From: Notolepis coatsorum
Lineage: Eukaryota; Chordata; Actinopteri; Aulopiformes; Paralepididae
DNA length: 64,000 nt
NCBI GenBank assembly: GCA_963971535.1
Contig: OZ020589.1
Location: 87,991,796-88,055,795 of the forward strand
Direction of reading: 5' to 3'
A model generated the notes under the pieces. That model did not search any database. It saw only the letters and a list, made by a program, of their open reading frames with translations, and was not told the origin of the DNA. This document shows positions 1-11,508 of the stretch, one piece after another. Every line of letters begins with the position of its first letter. The first letter of the stretch is position 1. Both the position numbers and the translations under genes were made by a program.

Positions 1-245
1 AGGGCTGACCTCATAATTGGTACTACAACTGCAGTACCATGTGACCTATTACATTTATTGTTAAAGCCATTGACCCATTACTCTCGATCTGACTGTCATT
101 ACAGATAAATACAGAAAGCTAAGTGTGTCCTCAATCCCTCAACATGCAGCATGGAATGGCTGATAGGGGAATGAACAGCGGATATATGAATGACTGAATA
201 TTTAAAATATACACAAGATAACATCCTTTAAAATAGTAGAATATT

Positions 246-1160
246 GGCGGCTGGGTGTCGCAGCGGATATTGCACTCGTCACCAACGCAAGAGACACCGG
301 GTTCGACTCCGGCTGTCTGCGTTGCCTCCGGCTTGGGCCAGCCGTCATACTAACTCAATTGGCAGAGTTAGCAGGTGGAAGTCGATGGGTGGTAATCTGG
401 ACGTTGTGGACAGCGACTCCTACAGGTCGGTTGGGGACGCCTGCACAGCAGAGACAGGAAATGGCGGGGATAGTGTGAGCCTCCCACACGTTACACCTCG
501 CTGTTACGACGGAGACAGGTAGGTTCCAGTTGTGGAGTAATAAGTAGAGGCAGAGAGGGTTGTTTACTCGTTAACGGTGGTTCTCTTTATTTGTAGAACG
601 GTACACCTAGAGTAATAGCAACAGATAGTAACACTGACGCAGGGCGTCTAGGAGAGAAGATAATAATGATAACAATAAAGACAGCAACGTCCAGTGTCTG
701 CGGTACCGCCGTGTACTCTGCAGGAGAATGAGAAGATCTGACAACTGGAAGTAGAGAGACAGGGGTTTAAGTACGACCACATTCCTGACATACCAAGCGC
801 ACCAACATGACAACCAATCAGGAGACCCAAACAATAAGTGACAAGTGACAGGGAGATAAGTGACAGGGAACCCCAGTGACAGGTGTCAGAATGGTGGGTG
901 GTTCTCAGGCGGGACAGAGAACCCAAGCGTTACATCTCGCCAATGAGAGTCCGCGCTGGCAGGTGAAAAGATGTGACAGGCTGCCTCCTCGTGTATCGGA
1001 GGGGACACGTGATGCAAGGCTTCTATCCTCCCTACAACCGGCCAGTGGGGGGCATATGCGAGCAACGTTCAAGACAGGGGAGGGGAGAATTGGCACAACG
1101 GAATTGGGATGGGAGGAAAAATAGAAAAAAGGAGAAAAAGTTGATAAAACTTTTTTTTTA
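246..1160 (+). mobile_element. tRNA-derived SINE, split by a solo LTR
   Basis: The head (about 246-325) looks like a tRNA: GGCGGCTGGGTGTCGCAG followed by a B-box-like GGTTCGACTCC. The body shares long blocks with two other copies in this window (23684-24162 on plus, 47272-47529 on minus), such as the stretch about a GTTGTGGACAGCGACTCC motif. The 3' end is A/T rich near 1160. AATATT occurs just before the head and just after the tail, a possible short target duplication. The body is interrupted at 502-934 by an LTR. It is a non-coding retroposon; the ORFs crossing it have no meaning. Confidence 0.8.
502..934. mobile_element. Solo LTR inside the SINE
   Basis: This 433-bp insertion starts TGTTACG and ends CGTTACA, the TG...CA ends of an LTR. 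It is flanked by CCTCGC (496-501) and TCTCGC (935-940), a 6-bp duplication with one mismatch. Comparison with the uninterrupted SINE copy at 23684 shows extra sequence exactly here. It contains AATAAA-type signals and no coding potential, so it is a solo LTR left by recombination. The ends fit a Gypsy-type element but the family is not proven. Confidence 0.65.
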
Positions 1161-1168
1161 AATATTTT

Positions 1169-1360
1169 GTTAATGGTTAATGTGGCCAGTAACTTCAGTT
1201 ACATTCCTGTTAATGGTTAATATGGCCAGTACTGTAACTTCAGTTACATTCCTGTTAATGGTTAATATGGCCAGTAACTTCAGTTACATTCCTGTTAATG
1301 GTTAATATGGTCAGTAACTTCAGTTACATTCCTGTTAATGGTTAATATGGTCAGTAACTT
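1169..1360. repeat. 40-bp tandem repeat, about 5 copies
   Basis: Units of about 40 bp begin GTTAATGGTTAATATGG and continue CCAGTAACTTCAGTTACATT. Copies differ by a few bases and one carries a 5-bp insertion. Confidence 0.9.
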
Positions 1361-1610
1361 GGTTTAATCCAAACGTCCATTCAGAAACATTGTATTATGA
1401 AATAAGACTGGTGAGTGTGAGTGAGTGTCTCTCAAACACTTCTTGAGTTGATTATAGCCTGCTCGCCTTGTCTTGCAATGGCATATAATCGCGTTCACGT
1501 TCACGTTCACACACATTTAGAATATTTTATTTATGTCCACATAAAAACAAGGTTTAAAGGACACAAATATTAACAGTGCACTTGTACATTGTGGGACTAT
1601 TCGGATACAA

Positions 1611-1774
<164 letters not shown>

Positions 1775-1980
1775 TAAGGCAAAACAGAATTATTCAGCAG
1801 ACGCTTTATGATGTAAGATGTGTGCAACGAGATATAGGCCTATATATTATAGTGTCAGCTAATTAAATACCGAGAGCACTGATAATGTTTGGCCAGCTAA
1901 TTATCCTTTGGATTTTACGTGGGAGGTATAATGAGAACAGGTAGAAATACTCACTACAAATTGATGTGAATTAAGTCTTA

Positions 1981-2102
<122 letters not shown>

Positions 2103-3300
2103 TTATTTGATACAGGGGTTTGTGTACCAAGATCTTCTTCAAATAACTCTCATTATATTTTGTTCAGGGGGGTTGATACTGTTATTTCGATATAAACTCC
2201 ATGCATTGCAGAGATGTTTATTAAGACAGCATTTATGAGGAATACATAAAGCGTTCAATTGTGAATGTCAGTACTCTGATAAAAATAATTTGGTGTCTGT
2301 CTGACAGTTCATGAAGTTTATCTTGGAATAATGATGGATAAGATAGACGTCTCATAACTTCCTTGTGGGTGGTGACAACTTTTCTGAGCCAATGGGCGCT
2401 TTGCGAAAACCAGAGCAAGTAGTTTCCCATCATGCATGAGGTTGAGCAGTCGGTGGAGAGCAACTGCGTCACCTAGCCCTGAAAACTGTGAGCGCCTTGC
2501 TACCATGAGATTTCCACGGCTTGCACAGTCAGATATCCAGAGCAAGTCGGACAACATTCTAACCATCACGCAACATGCTTGGCAAGGCCGTGGTCAAAAC
2601 TGTGCAGGCCTAGCTCATCTCAAACAAGCCTAATGTATGGCGGACGGTGACCCCTCCTCATCTCGACTAGACTGTGTTGTGTTTTGTGTTTGTGCGTGAC
2701 TTTCATGAATTTCAAATTAAACACAACATAGTACTGTCACATTCTGATATATATTTTTTGTGTACATTTAAAAAAATTAAAGAATAAAAAAAAAAGGCAG
2801 AGGTTCAAACCCATTAATTAAGATTTGAGTGCCAACGTAACGAACAAAGGTCCGAACCTTCGAACGTTTGGGCTCAGCCCTACTGGGAGACCCATATTAC
2901 TGACCAAACACTCTATATCAGTGATGGCTGTCAGAATGTAGAGCTATTATTTGAACATGTAGACACTTATTTGAACACAAAATACCATTTACACAAAATA
3001 TCACTTTAACAGCATGTATTTTCAGGACTCAGGAAGAAGAGATCTTGTATCTCAATGGGACATTCCTGGATAAATAAAGGATAAATAATTTTTTTATAAA
3101 ATGTTCTTTTCCTCAATAATATTCCTCCCCTCTTTCTCCCCATGAATGTCCACATCTGAGGACGGAGACGGTCTCTTATCATATCAGAGACAAGAGGACC
3201 TGGTCTCCTCCGCTGGCGCCATGCAGACAGGCCGCCATTAGGACCAGACTGACAGCTTAAAATAGCAGAGAGGAAAATCCATTCCAACATGGTAGTGGGT
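2103..3300. other. Unassigned intronic stretch
   Basis: I recognise no gene or named repeat here. The part at 2225-2635 has overlapping open frames on both strands and a less A/T-rich composition than its surroundings, as an old transposon fragment might. A-rich runs at 2765-2800 and a CAGCCCTA motif near 2875-2883 (reverse complement TAGGGCTG, a hAT-like end) suggest old repeat material without clear ends. Confidence 0.4.
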
Positions 3301-3304
3301 CTCA

Positions 3305-3596
3305 GTAGTGTTTCTCACCCTGTTCTGGTGTGTGACCTCTAGAAACAGCCTGCTCACCACGCTTACACAGTCAAGCAGAGACAGAAGATGAACTTTGACA
3401 CAAAATTATGCTTTTCTATCTCCCCTTTTCAGTCCATTTAACTTGATTAATGATTGAAGGAAGGCTTTCGATTAAAAACAATTATTTCACAAGAAAAAGC
3501 ATATATACCAAAGATTATGAACTATTTTGCAACCCTGACAAAAACATCTCAAACAACCCCTTTAGGGCCCCCGACCCCCAGGTTGAGAGCCACTGG
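3305..3596. mobile_element. Possible hAT (Charlie-like) remnant
   Basis: The right edge ends GGTTGAGAGCCACTG at 3596, whose reverse complement CAGTGGCTCTCAACC looks like a Charlie-type hAT end. A CAGTAGTGTTTCTCA stretch lies near 3305. I could not find a matching 8-bp duplication, so the left edge is uncertain. Confidence 0.35.
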
Positions 3597-4636
3597 TCTA
3601 GTACGTCCTGGGAGGAGGAAAGAGCGGAGATGTACAATTGTGTGTCATCTGCGTAACTATGGAAACATACATTGTGTTTTCTAATGATGTCTCCGAGTGG
3701 CAGCATGTATAGTGAGAATAATAATGGACCAAGGCAGCTCCCCTGTGGAACTCCGAAGTAGGTGTCATGTTTCTCAGAAGAATGATCTCCAAGCCTGACG
3801 TAATGTTTTCTCCCTTTGATATATGTTCTGAACCAGTTTAATACATAGTCAGAAAGACCAACTAACTTTTCTAGACGATTTATTAGGATATCATGGTCGA
3901 TCGTGTCAAACGCTGCGCTTAGATCTAATAGGACGAGAATTGAGACTTTGTTTGCATCAGAGTTTATTCTGAGGTCACTAATTATTTTTGTAAGAGCAGT
4001 TTCAGTGCTATGGTGCGTTCTGAAGCCTGATTGAAATTCCTCCATGATGTTGTTTTCTTTGAGAAAGGAGTTTATTTGTATTGAGACAATTTTTTCAAGT
4101 ATCTTGCTGATAAATGGTGAATGAATTTAGTAATACAGCTGTTTTGAATGCGTCTGGGAAAATACCTGTCAGAAGCGATGTATTTATAATATTTAGGACA
4201 TGACTTGCAATACTCTCGAATATTCGCTTAAAAAATGCTGTGGGTATAGGGTCAATACAGGAAGTGGAGGAGTTACATTCCATGACAGTTTTGTAAAGCT
4301 CAGTTGATGTAATGCAAGCAAATTTTCCTATGGTTACTTTTTCGCAGGGTTTGCTGATGGTGTCCATGTTTGTATTAGGACTAATGCTGGCTCTAATTGA
4401 AGTTATTTTGTTATTGAAGAATAATGCTAGTTCTTCACATTTTGATGCAGATGACTGTGGAGGGGTGGGGGCAGTGTTGAGTAGCTGGTCGATGGCTGAG
4501 AATAATATTCTAGAGTTTCCAACATTCTCTGTGATAATCTTCGAAAAATAGTCCTTTCTTGCCACTCGTATTTCTTTGTTATAGGCAGTCATGGCTTCCT
4601 TATATATATCGCAGTGGACTGTGAGCTTGGTTTTCC
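3597..4636 (-). pseudogene. L2-clade LINE reverse transcriptase, broken
   Basis: This is a 5'- and 3'-truncated LINE read on the minus strand. The upstream part (about 4620-4140) encodes the region leading into the reverse transcriptase (RT) domain. The next part (4045-3598) encodes the RT palm: LLDLSAAFDTIDH with the first catalytic Asp, GVPQGSCLGPLLF, and SYADDTQLY with the catalytic YADD. A frame change near 4100 separates the two. The RT would copy the LINE RNA at a nicked target; this copy lacks the endonuclease and the 3' end and cannot work alone. The motif style is that of fish L2 elements. Its 5' truncation abuts the GTGTAGT array. Confidence 0.85.
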
Positions 4637-5111
4637 TCCAGTATAGTGTGTAGTGTGTAGGGTATAGTGTGTAGTGTGTAGTGTATAGTGTGTAGTGAGT
4701 GACAGGATATACGTACCAGAGTGTGTAGTGTGCATGTAGTGTGTATGCTGTATAGTGTGTATGTGTATGTATCTGTGTAGTGTGTATGTGTTTGTGTAGT
4801 GCGTAGGCTGTAAGTGTAAGGTGTGAGTGTGTAGTGAGTGACAGGATATACGTACCAGAGTGTGTAGTGTGCCATGTAGTGTGTATACTGTATAGTGTGT
4901 AGTGTGTCATGTACGGTGTAGTGTGTATTGTGTAGGCTGCAGTGTGTAGGGTGTAGTGTGTAGTGTGTAGTGTGTAGTGTGTAGTGTGTAGGGTGTAGCG
5001 AGTGGCAGGCTATACGTACCAGAGCTGGCTGAGATGTGTAGTGTGTAGGGTGTGAGTTGTAGGGTGTGAGTGAGTGTGTAGCGTGTAGTGTGTAGTGTGT
5101 AGTGTGTACAA
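4637..5111. repeat. GTGTAGT-rich array with exon-boundary copies
   Basis: Short GTGTAGT-type units alternate with longer units that contain ACGTACCAGAG (near 4710, 4850 and 5014). That longer motif matches the 3' end and 5' splice site of the host exon at 38697-38796, on the same strand. The array continues in fragments at 5623-5660, 23363-23405 and 38621-38696. ORFs here are artefacts. Confidence 0.9.
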
Positions 5112-5622
5112 CAAGATACAAGATACTTTAATGCCACACAACGATGGTTGGTGGTAATTGTTTGCGGTACAGATTGTTAGGCACTGGTTACATCAACATG
5201 AAACATCAGACATCAAACATCAAAACGCCCCCCTCCCACCTCCCAATCCCCACAATAAATACATATATACATAGATACATACAGGACAGTCACGGTAACA
5301 GTGTCAGTCAGTGACAGATGCTTCCCCGTCTGTGCAAAGGGGGGCGGGCCAGGGTATTCAGTGTTCGGACTGCTGTGGGGGAAAAACTGTTTGTGAAGCG
5401 TGTGTCTGGTTAGAATGGACCTGTAGCGACCTGAGGGCATGTGCTGGAATAAGAGGTGTGCTGGGTGAGAGGGATCGTTGACTATTTTACCAGAGCGGGT
5501 GACTGTGCGTGAGGTGTAGATGGAGTCCAGAGAGGGGAGGGGGCAGCCAATTATTTTGGAGGCTGTCTTGGTGATGCGTTGGAGTTTGTGTTTGGTGTGT
5601 TTATCAGTGGAACCGTAGGGTG
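5112..5622 (-). pseudogene. LINE 3' end with C-terminal RT-ORF fragment
   Basis: On the minus strand, 5620-5350 reads as the C-terminal tail of a Rex1/CR1-like LINE ORF: IIGCPLPSLDSIYTSR, then a NDPSHPAHLLF motif, which matches the position of the SHPNN motif in the LINEs at 27733-35560. The rest is 3' UTR ending in a TACAAGATAC-type short tandem tail near 5112. It is heavily 5' truncated. Confidence 0.7.
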
Positions 5623-5941
5623 TGGGGTGTAGGGTGTAGTGTGTATTGTGTAGTGTGTAGCAGGGACGTGCAGTCAGTGGTGTAGCAGAGACCCGCGCAC
5701 CCCCGCGGTGCGGGGGAGCCCCGGAGCTTAGGAGGCCCCACCCCCACTGTAGGCTATCCTCTTAGATTTCGTAACGGGAACAGGGCTAGGCACCCCGTCA
5801 TGTGTATCATTCTAATAATTATTTGCTCACCTGCGATAGGGCTAGCCGGCTGATAACTAATGTTCATTGGCAGGCTGGGCAACGTTCAAAACAAAGTGGG
5901 AAGCATTGCTAATTTAACGTTCATTAATTGCATTGCCGGTA

Positions 5942-6211
5942 AAAATGAAGTGCAAATACCCAAGCGGGGCTCAGAAAAACAAGATGAGAGTGAAAGCCGA
6001 ACAGGAGACGGCAAAGCTACCAAAAATAACATCATTGTTCCAGCAGGCAGCAAAGGTACTGGTAGACTCTAACATTACTGCAGATGCATCGGCAGTAAGC
6101 TCCAACCCAGCTAGGCCACTGCTAGCAACCCCCCAATCAGCTCAGAGTCCAGGCAGACAGCAGACAGACAGCCCAGCCAGGCCCCCAGCCACGCTACAGC
6201 CGCAGAGACAG
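5942..6211 (+). pseudogene. hAT transposase N-terminal fragment (ZMYM-like)
   Basis: From the Met near 5942 the frame reads KCKYPSGAQKNK and then a basic, low-complexity region rich in Ser, Pro and Gln. A KYPSGAQK start is typical of the N-terminus of ZMYM-like hAT transposases of vertebrates. The reading frame fades near 6211, where sequence of the opposite orientation begins. The zinc finger, catalytic core and dimerisation part are missing on this strand until the C-terminal piece at 21054. Confidence 0.6.
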
Positions 6212-6239
6212 GTTAGAATAATAGAATGTTTTATTCGCC

Positions 6240-7320
6240 ATAACCAGTACGAGTAGGATACAGGTTACATTGGAATTGGAATCGAATCCGTCCACTGCAT
6301 TGGGCTCTTTATCTCTTATGCGTTTTTGTACACCGGAGTAGACGCCACTCATATTGCTAGCCGCATCATATACTTGTCCGCGGCACTTCCCAATGGTATC
6401 CCCGTTCTCTCCATCGATTAGAGAATTTCTCTCTCGAGACCTGCGGCAGTTTGGTCTGTGACTCCATGGAAGCCCAAAAAACATTAGTTTATTTTCACCT
6501 CTGTAGGGTTTCCATTTTCATCATTTGATATAGTAACATATCTGAACACTTGGCTCAGTTGGTCTACTTTTGAAATGTCCTGGGTAGTATCCATTATAAT
6601 CGAATAGAATTCTGCATTCTTTATGTCTGCAATGATTGTGTCCTGCACTTTTTTCGATAGTAATGAAATTATTTCGTTTTGAGTTTGAGGACTTAGGTAG
6701 TGCATCTTCTTTTTGCTTTAAATAAGCCTTTGCAGAACTGGATCATAACGCGCCATAAGTTCTTCTATGGTTGATAAGAAATTACCATTATCTATATATC
6801 ACCTATTTTCTCTCTGTGACCCTGGAAAGCAGAGTTGCGAGAGACCAGTGTTAGTGTAACATATCAGTTATTCTGGTTAGGACCTCGGTCCAAAACCCCA
6901 CCTCTCTCTTAAACTCCGATGATATTTGCGCGTCAATGGTCACATTATGTTTCCACGTATCATAAACGACACATGCTGCCAAATGAGAGCGAGAGAATTC
7001 GTGTTCTTTAATCTTTTTAGAGAGACCCTGCCAATCATTTATTCCTATTCTCCACGATTGGTGGAGGTGATGGGCAGACGGTCTGTCACCGAACAGCCAG
7101 CACTGCTCACAGTACGCCTGGTCCATAGATTGTGAATAACATAGCCACTTGCGCGGAATCCTACATCCCCTTTTAGATGTTTTGTTATAGAACTCTTTTG
7201 AAAAGCACCTACTGTAGAGCCTTTACCTATAAGCCTACTGCGAGGGGCAAGTGGGCTGGCTTGAGTTAGACGCGTGCTTGAAGAATTCAATGTCCAGAGT
7301 GCTCGTATCATTTTCGATAT
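6240..7320 (-). pseudogene. hAT transposase core, minus strand, broken
   Basis: Read from 7300 down to 6240 the pieces follow the order of a hAT transposase. First comes a TTF-type zinc-finger region (AYCEQCWLFGDR, then KEHEFSRSHLAAC, 7126-6851). Then comes a DUF4371-like start of the RNase H core (FYSIIMDTTQDISKVDQLS, 6705-6484) with a likely first catalytic Asp in IMDTT. Last is a YDAASNMSGVYSGVQKRI segment near 6400. Frames change between pieces, so it is a pseudogene. Its orientation is opposite to the hAT-B end fragments. It is either a nested second hAT or an inverted internal part of hAT-B. Confidence 0.7.
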
Positions 7321-7424
7321 GCCAATCCATTTATTGACCTTTTTTCCACCAAATAATATAATACAAAAAACTCATCCTAATTACACTGAACGCCGACCTA
7401 TACGACACATCAACACGAACACAG
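7211..7424. repeat. 214-bp direct repeat, left copy
   Basis: This segment recurs in the same orientation at 20682-20893 with only a few differences. It starts AGAGCCTTTACCTATAAGCC and ends near CACATCAACACGAACAC. The two copies bracket the BEL element but are each about 0.9-1 kb from its coding ends, and the sequence between is not shared. They may be two copies of the 5' region of the minus-strand hAT. Confidence 0.85.
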
Positions 7425-7832
7425 GCCCCTAATTGAGAATGGCAGGAGGCCAGGAACAATTCAAAATAATATTTACGTAATGGAGCCAATACATTCATAA
7501 AAAAGAACTCAAAAAACAATTATTTGAATTAGAAGCTTTAAATTGCAGCTTCTTGAAGCAAGCAAAGTTTAGTTACTGGTCTATCCAGTGTGCTCGTTTT
7601 TGTCTTCACTCGTGCAGAACACACCAGTCCTTTCCTGTCGGGATAGGTCTCCAGGACACGTGGATATTAAAGGCAACCTACTTGTGTTCAGCTTTTCTCT
7701 GATTGGCCACGACCCCCCACCCCCTTTTGCCGCGAACGTGGCAGCAGAGGTCCCTGCAAGGTCCCAAATTAAATGAATGAAGCGCGCAGCGAACGCGGCA
7801 GCAGAGTGTATAATGTTATTTCGCAGAGCATA

Positions 7833-8086
7833 ATGTTCAAATATCATACTTCTGAAGTATAAACAAACTATACTGCTGTGACGTTATTTCGCCCGTTGGA
7901 GGCTGCTGACTGATTAATAATAAGCTCTCTTTATTTCGCTTCCATTCATTTTGGGGACGATGTTCAAATATCATACTTCTGAAGTATAAACAAACTATAC
8001 TGCTGTGATGTTATTTCGCCCGTTGGAGGCTGCTGACTGATTAATAATAAGCTCTCTTTATTTCGCTTCCATTCATTTTGGGGACG
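7833..8086. repeat. 127-bp tandem duplication
   Basis: Two near-identical 127-bp units begin ATGTTCAAATATCATACTTC at 7833 and 7960. A third start at 8087 is cut short. It lies just beyond the 3' end of the BEL integrase gene and could be part of its 3' non-coding region. Confidence 0.9.
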
Positions 8087-8363
8087 ATGTTCAAATATCT
8101 GCCTTGCACGTTGGCACAAAAGCTTGCACGTTGGCGGCAGGGTCCATCGCGAATTAGTTAGTTATATTAGTATATTAGTATTAGTATATTAGTTAGTTAT
8201 ATGGCGGCGTTAAGTGATGCGGCGATGCGGCATTAACCAACAACATTAACCAACAACGAGCGCGGCGCGGATAAGGGCGTGTGCTAGGGCGGTCACGTGG
8301 CCGTGTGGCCAATCAGGGAAACGCTGAACGAAAAGCTGAACACAAGTAGGTTGCCTTTAATAT

Positions 8364-9716
8364 TCACACCTCCAGGACTCTTCCAAGTAACCAGGAACCA
8401 CGTGGAGCTGTAGCGTCTGCGATCAATACAATGTCTCCAGGGACAAGACTTCGTCTCTCCTTACTCCACCTCTGCCGCTCCTGTAGCAAAGGTAAGTATT
8501 CTCTCAGCCAGCGTTTCCAAAAAAGGTCTGAGATGTATTGGACTTGTCTCCATCTCCTTTTGAGGTAGAGGTCGGACTTCTCAAACAATCCAGGTGGCAA
8601 GATTGGCATTCTTTTCATTGTGAGAATGTGATTGGGAGTGAGAGCTTCCAGATCGTTGGGATCTCCAGACAACTTTGTTATGGGGCGGTCATTAAGAATG
8701 GCTTCGACTTCACACAGCACTGTATGAAATCCTTCGTCAGTCAAGGTTTGCTGGTGTAGAACTGATGTTAGTATTCGTCGAATCATCCGTATGATGCGCT
8801 CCCATGCACCTCCATGATGAGAGGCTGTTGGTGGGTTGAAGCTCCACTGAATTCCTTCCTCCAGAAAAGCTGATTGTATTTTGCTGTGGTTTAAAGCAGC
8901 GAGAGCTTCCCTCAACTCTCTTTTAGCACCAACAAAATTGGTTCCATTGTCCGATCTTAAATGAGAGATGGGTCCTCTTCTACAAACAAACCTGCATAGA
9001 GCATTTATACAGGAGTCCGTATCCAATGAATAAGCAACTTCCAAATGGACTGCTCTACATGCCATACAGGTGAAAATGACTCCATAGCGCTTTTCAAAGG
9101 AACGTCTCCTCTTGACCTCAATCGGGCCAAAATAATCAACTCCAACATTGGTAAATGGAGGAAGATCAGCAACGATTCGCTCTAGAGGCAAGTCTGACAT
9201 CTTCTGCTCACCCAACTTTCCTCTATGGCGTTTGCAGAAGACACAGTCAGACAGGACCTTTCTTGTTGCTGCATTGGCACTAGTGATCCAATATTTTCGG
9301 CGCAATCTGGAGAGAACATGGTTTCTCCCACCATGACCCATCTGTTCGTGGATGTGCTTTAGTATGAGAGTCGATACATGGAGGTCTTTTGAGAGGATAA
9401 CAGGATGTTTAGATTCCTCAGACATTGCTGCCTTACTCAACCTCCCTCCAACTCTAAGCAAGCCATCCTCCAGAATGGGGTCCAGTTTATAGATGGGACT
9501 GTCTTTCTTTACTTCACCCTTTCCAGATGTCAACACAGCAAGTTCATCAGGGAACTTTTGCTGTTGAGTGAAGCGAATGATGGCAGACTCAGCTGTAGAA
9601 AGATCATCTGGTGTTAAGTTCTGGTTTCCCAATGCAGCTCTACTTTGTTGCATTTCCTGTTCCACTTTGTCTGCATCTTCATGACTCAGTTGGTTTCTTT
9701 TATGACTCATCTCCAA
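8364..9716 (-). pseudogene. BEL/Pao integrase
   Basis: This 450-codon open stretch starts in the linker between RNase H and integrase. It has a zinc-binding HHCC-like region (HEQMGHGGRNHV, then DCVFCKRHRG) and a DDE catalytic core. The three acidic residues are D194 in GVDYFGP, D256 in SDNGTNF and E306 in GGAWERII, spaced D-61-D-49-E as in BEL integrases. In a live element it would insert the cDNA into the genome. The frame stays open to LLGRVLEV at the end of the C-terminal domain. The upstream polyprotein is broken, so it cannot be made in the normal way. Confidence 0.9.
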
Positions 9717-9740
9717 TAGAGTCTTTCGTAATTTCAGGAT

Positions 9741-10061
9741 TCAAGCAACTGACCTTTTCAACCTTTTCCAGTCAGAAAAGTAAGTGATCAGTTGGTGTGT
9801 GGCACTTGCTGCATCGACAATTACTGCGTTGATGGTGAGATCCTTTTTGACCTCAGGGTCATCAGCAGCAATGTTGTACTCCAAGATGCTATCTGGCCAC
9901 TCTTCCTCTGGTTTCCAAAAAAACTCAGGGCCTTCAATCCACCTTCCTATTAACAATAGCAGCGGGGTTGACACTCTCACTCCGCTGCTCACTGTAGCCT
10001 GATAGGGGACCATTAATGACCCACCCCAATAGGGTCTTAATGGCATATGGGCCATTGCCAC
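9741..10061 (-). pseudogene. BEL/Pao RNase H to integrase linker
   Basis: This 106-codon fragment has EGPEFFWKPEEEWPD, the conserved segment just after RNase H in BEL polyproteins. It overlaps the frame of the integrase piece with a frame change near 9730. Upstream sequence joins almost directly to the protease, so most of the RT and RNase H coding region (several hundred codons) has been lost. Confidence 0.7.
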
Positions 10062-10152
10062 GACTATTCACAACTTCCCAAGGTTCAAGCATTTGAGGCA
10101 TTGGTACCTATCAATAACTCAACAGCTTGAATCCAAGGAAGGGCAACCCCAT

Positions 10153-10638
10153 CTAAGTATGGCCACTTAGCCAACTCCTCTTGGCTAATGATGTTGTGGT
10201 TACGGGCATCCTCTTCTGGGTGTAGACCTTGGGCAGGTCATAGAACTGTTTCCCAGTGAGGCTGGAGATCTCCAAGTCTGTCAGTATGTAGCTGGACACA
10301 GATGCCTTTGGGCCCATGGTATGTAAGCTGATTTGTGTTTTCCTTTCTGTAAGGTTCAGCCTTCTCATTAGGGATTCTGAACAAAATGTGTCAGTGCTGC
10401 CTGGATCTAAAAATGCATATGTTGTGATGATTTTGTCTCCCTTGCTGGACTTCACCTGTACAGGCAAGATTGACAGAGTCCCATTGCTGCTTCCGGCCCC
10501 TGTTTGTCCACATGTTTGCAAAGAGATCTGTGCGTTACTCACCGAAGGTTTCTTTGGCTGGTTTGTGTTGCTTGCTCTCTCCTTCTGATTAATATGAAGA
10601 ACACTGGGATGGTTTTGGCTGCACACCTTGCAAGTCAA
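10153..10638 (-). pseudogene. BEL/Pao Gag zinc knuckle and protease
   Basis: The fragment opens with a CCHC-type knuckle (TCKVCSQNHPSVLH). It continues into an aspartic protease with the active-site motif FLDPGSTDTF, where LDPGS stands in place of the usual DSG or DTG. The protease would cleave the Gag-Pol polyprotein. It ends at SLAKRSW, after which RT should start but does not. Confidence 0.75.
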
Positions 10639-10692
10639 GCGCTTCTCGCAATTCCTGCTAAGATGTCCAATGCGAAGGCAGCCAAAACAGAT

Positions 10693-11499
10693 TCATTTTT
10701 GCCTTATAAAAGTAATCTTGTCCCTGTGTGTCTTCTCCTCCATCTGAGGACATTGATCCAGAGTGTGATTTTTAGAGCAACATACACAAGTGTTGGTGTT
10801 GTGAGCAGATGCATTTCTTTGCTTTGCAGGGGTTTCGATGGTAGTAACTGTGGTTGCAAAACTGTCTCCTTTGAATTTGGGTTTAATTTGTGATTTCATT
10901 CTGTTCATGTTCATAGGTTTACTTCCTGTACTTGGTGGTGTATTTTGAATGTCTCCGGAAGACTGGGTCTGAGACAATCTTTAGCTGGCGCTCAATGAAT
11001 GTGACAATATCCATGAATTGTGGTCTGCGATGGTGTTTTTCCATTATCGAACATACAGAGACTCTCCAATTCTCTCTGAGCTTGTATGGAAGCTTTGAAA
11101 TCAATACTTTCATGTTCGCTGGCATATCGAGTTCCCTCATGTACTGGACATTCTTCATAGCATTACAGCACTCCCGAAGGAAAAGAGCATAGGCTTGAAG
11201 AGATTTTATGTCTTCAGCCTTCACTAGCGGCCAGTTGAGCATCTTCTCCATGTAAGCTGCTGTGATTTTATATTCATCTCCAAAGTGTTGTTCAAGTAGG
11301 TACTTTGCCATATCATAACCTCTGTCTGGAGCCATGTGTTGACAGCTACGCACAAGCTCTTTGGGCTGACCCCTGGTGTACTTCTCCAAGAAGTACAAAC
11401 AATCACCTCTGTTTCTTGTGTTCTTCTCCACACAATGAACAAAGGCTCTGACAATGCAGAGGATCCCCATCAAAATATGGAATCTCTCTTGGTGGCAGT
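10693..11499 (-). pseudogene. BEL/Pao Gag, C-terminal half
   Basis: Two overlapping frames (11473-10919 and 10977-10693) encode Gag. Recognisable segments are FVHCVEKNTRNRGDCLYFLE, CQHMAPDRGYDMAKYLLEQH and FGDEYKITAAYMEKML, then a knuckle CVCCSKNHTLDQC. The frame is shifted near 11470, where an overlapping frame reads LPPREIPYFDGDPL. Gag is the structural protein that packages the RNA. The next upstream codons lie on the far side of the TIR element, at 15584. Confidence 0.8.
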
Positions 11500-11508
11500 A
11501 AGTGAGTT
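11500..11508. repeat. Target duplication, left copy (9 bp, 7 of 9)
   Basis: AAGTGAGTT here pairs with AAGTGGTTT at 15575-15583 on the far side of the TIR element. Two mismatches mean the length of 9 is the best reading and not a certainty. Confidence 0.5.

Noticed and set aside
246..325. tRNA gene
   Set aside because: The A- and B-box region is part of a dispersed SINE with a long unrelated body; it does not fold as a complete tRNA by eye. The same holds for 23684, 42875 and 47529.
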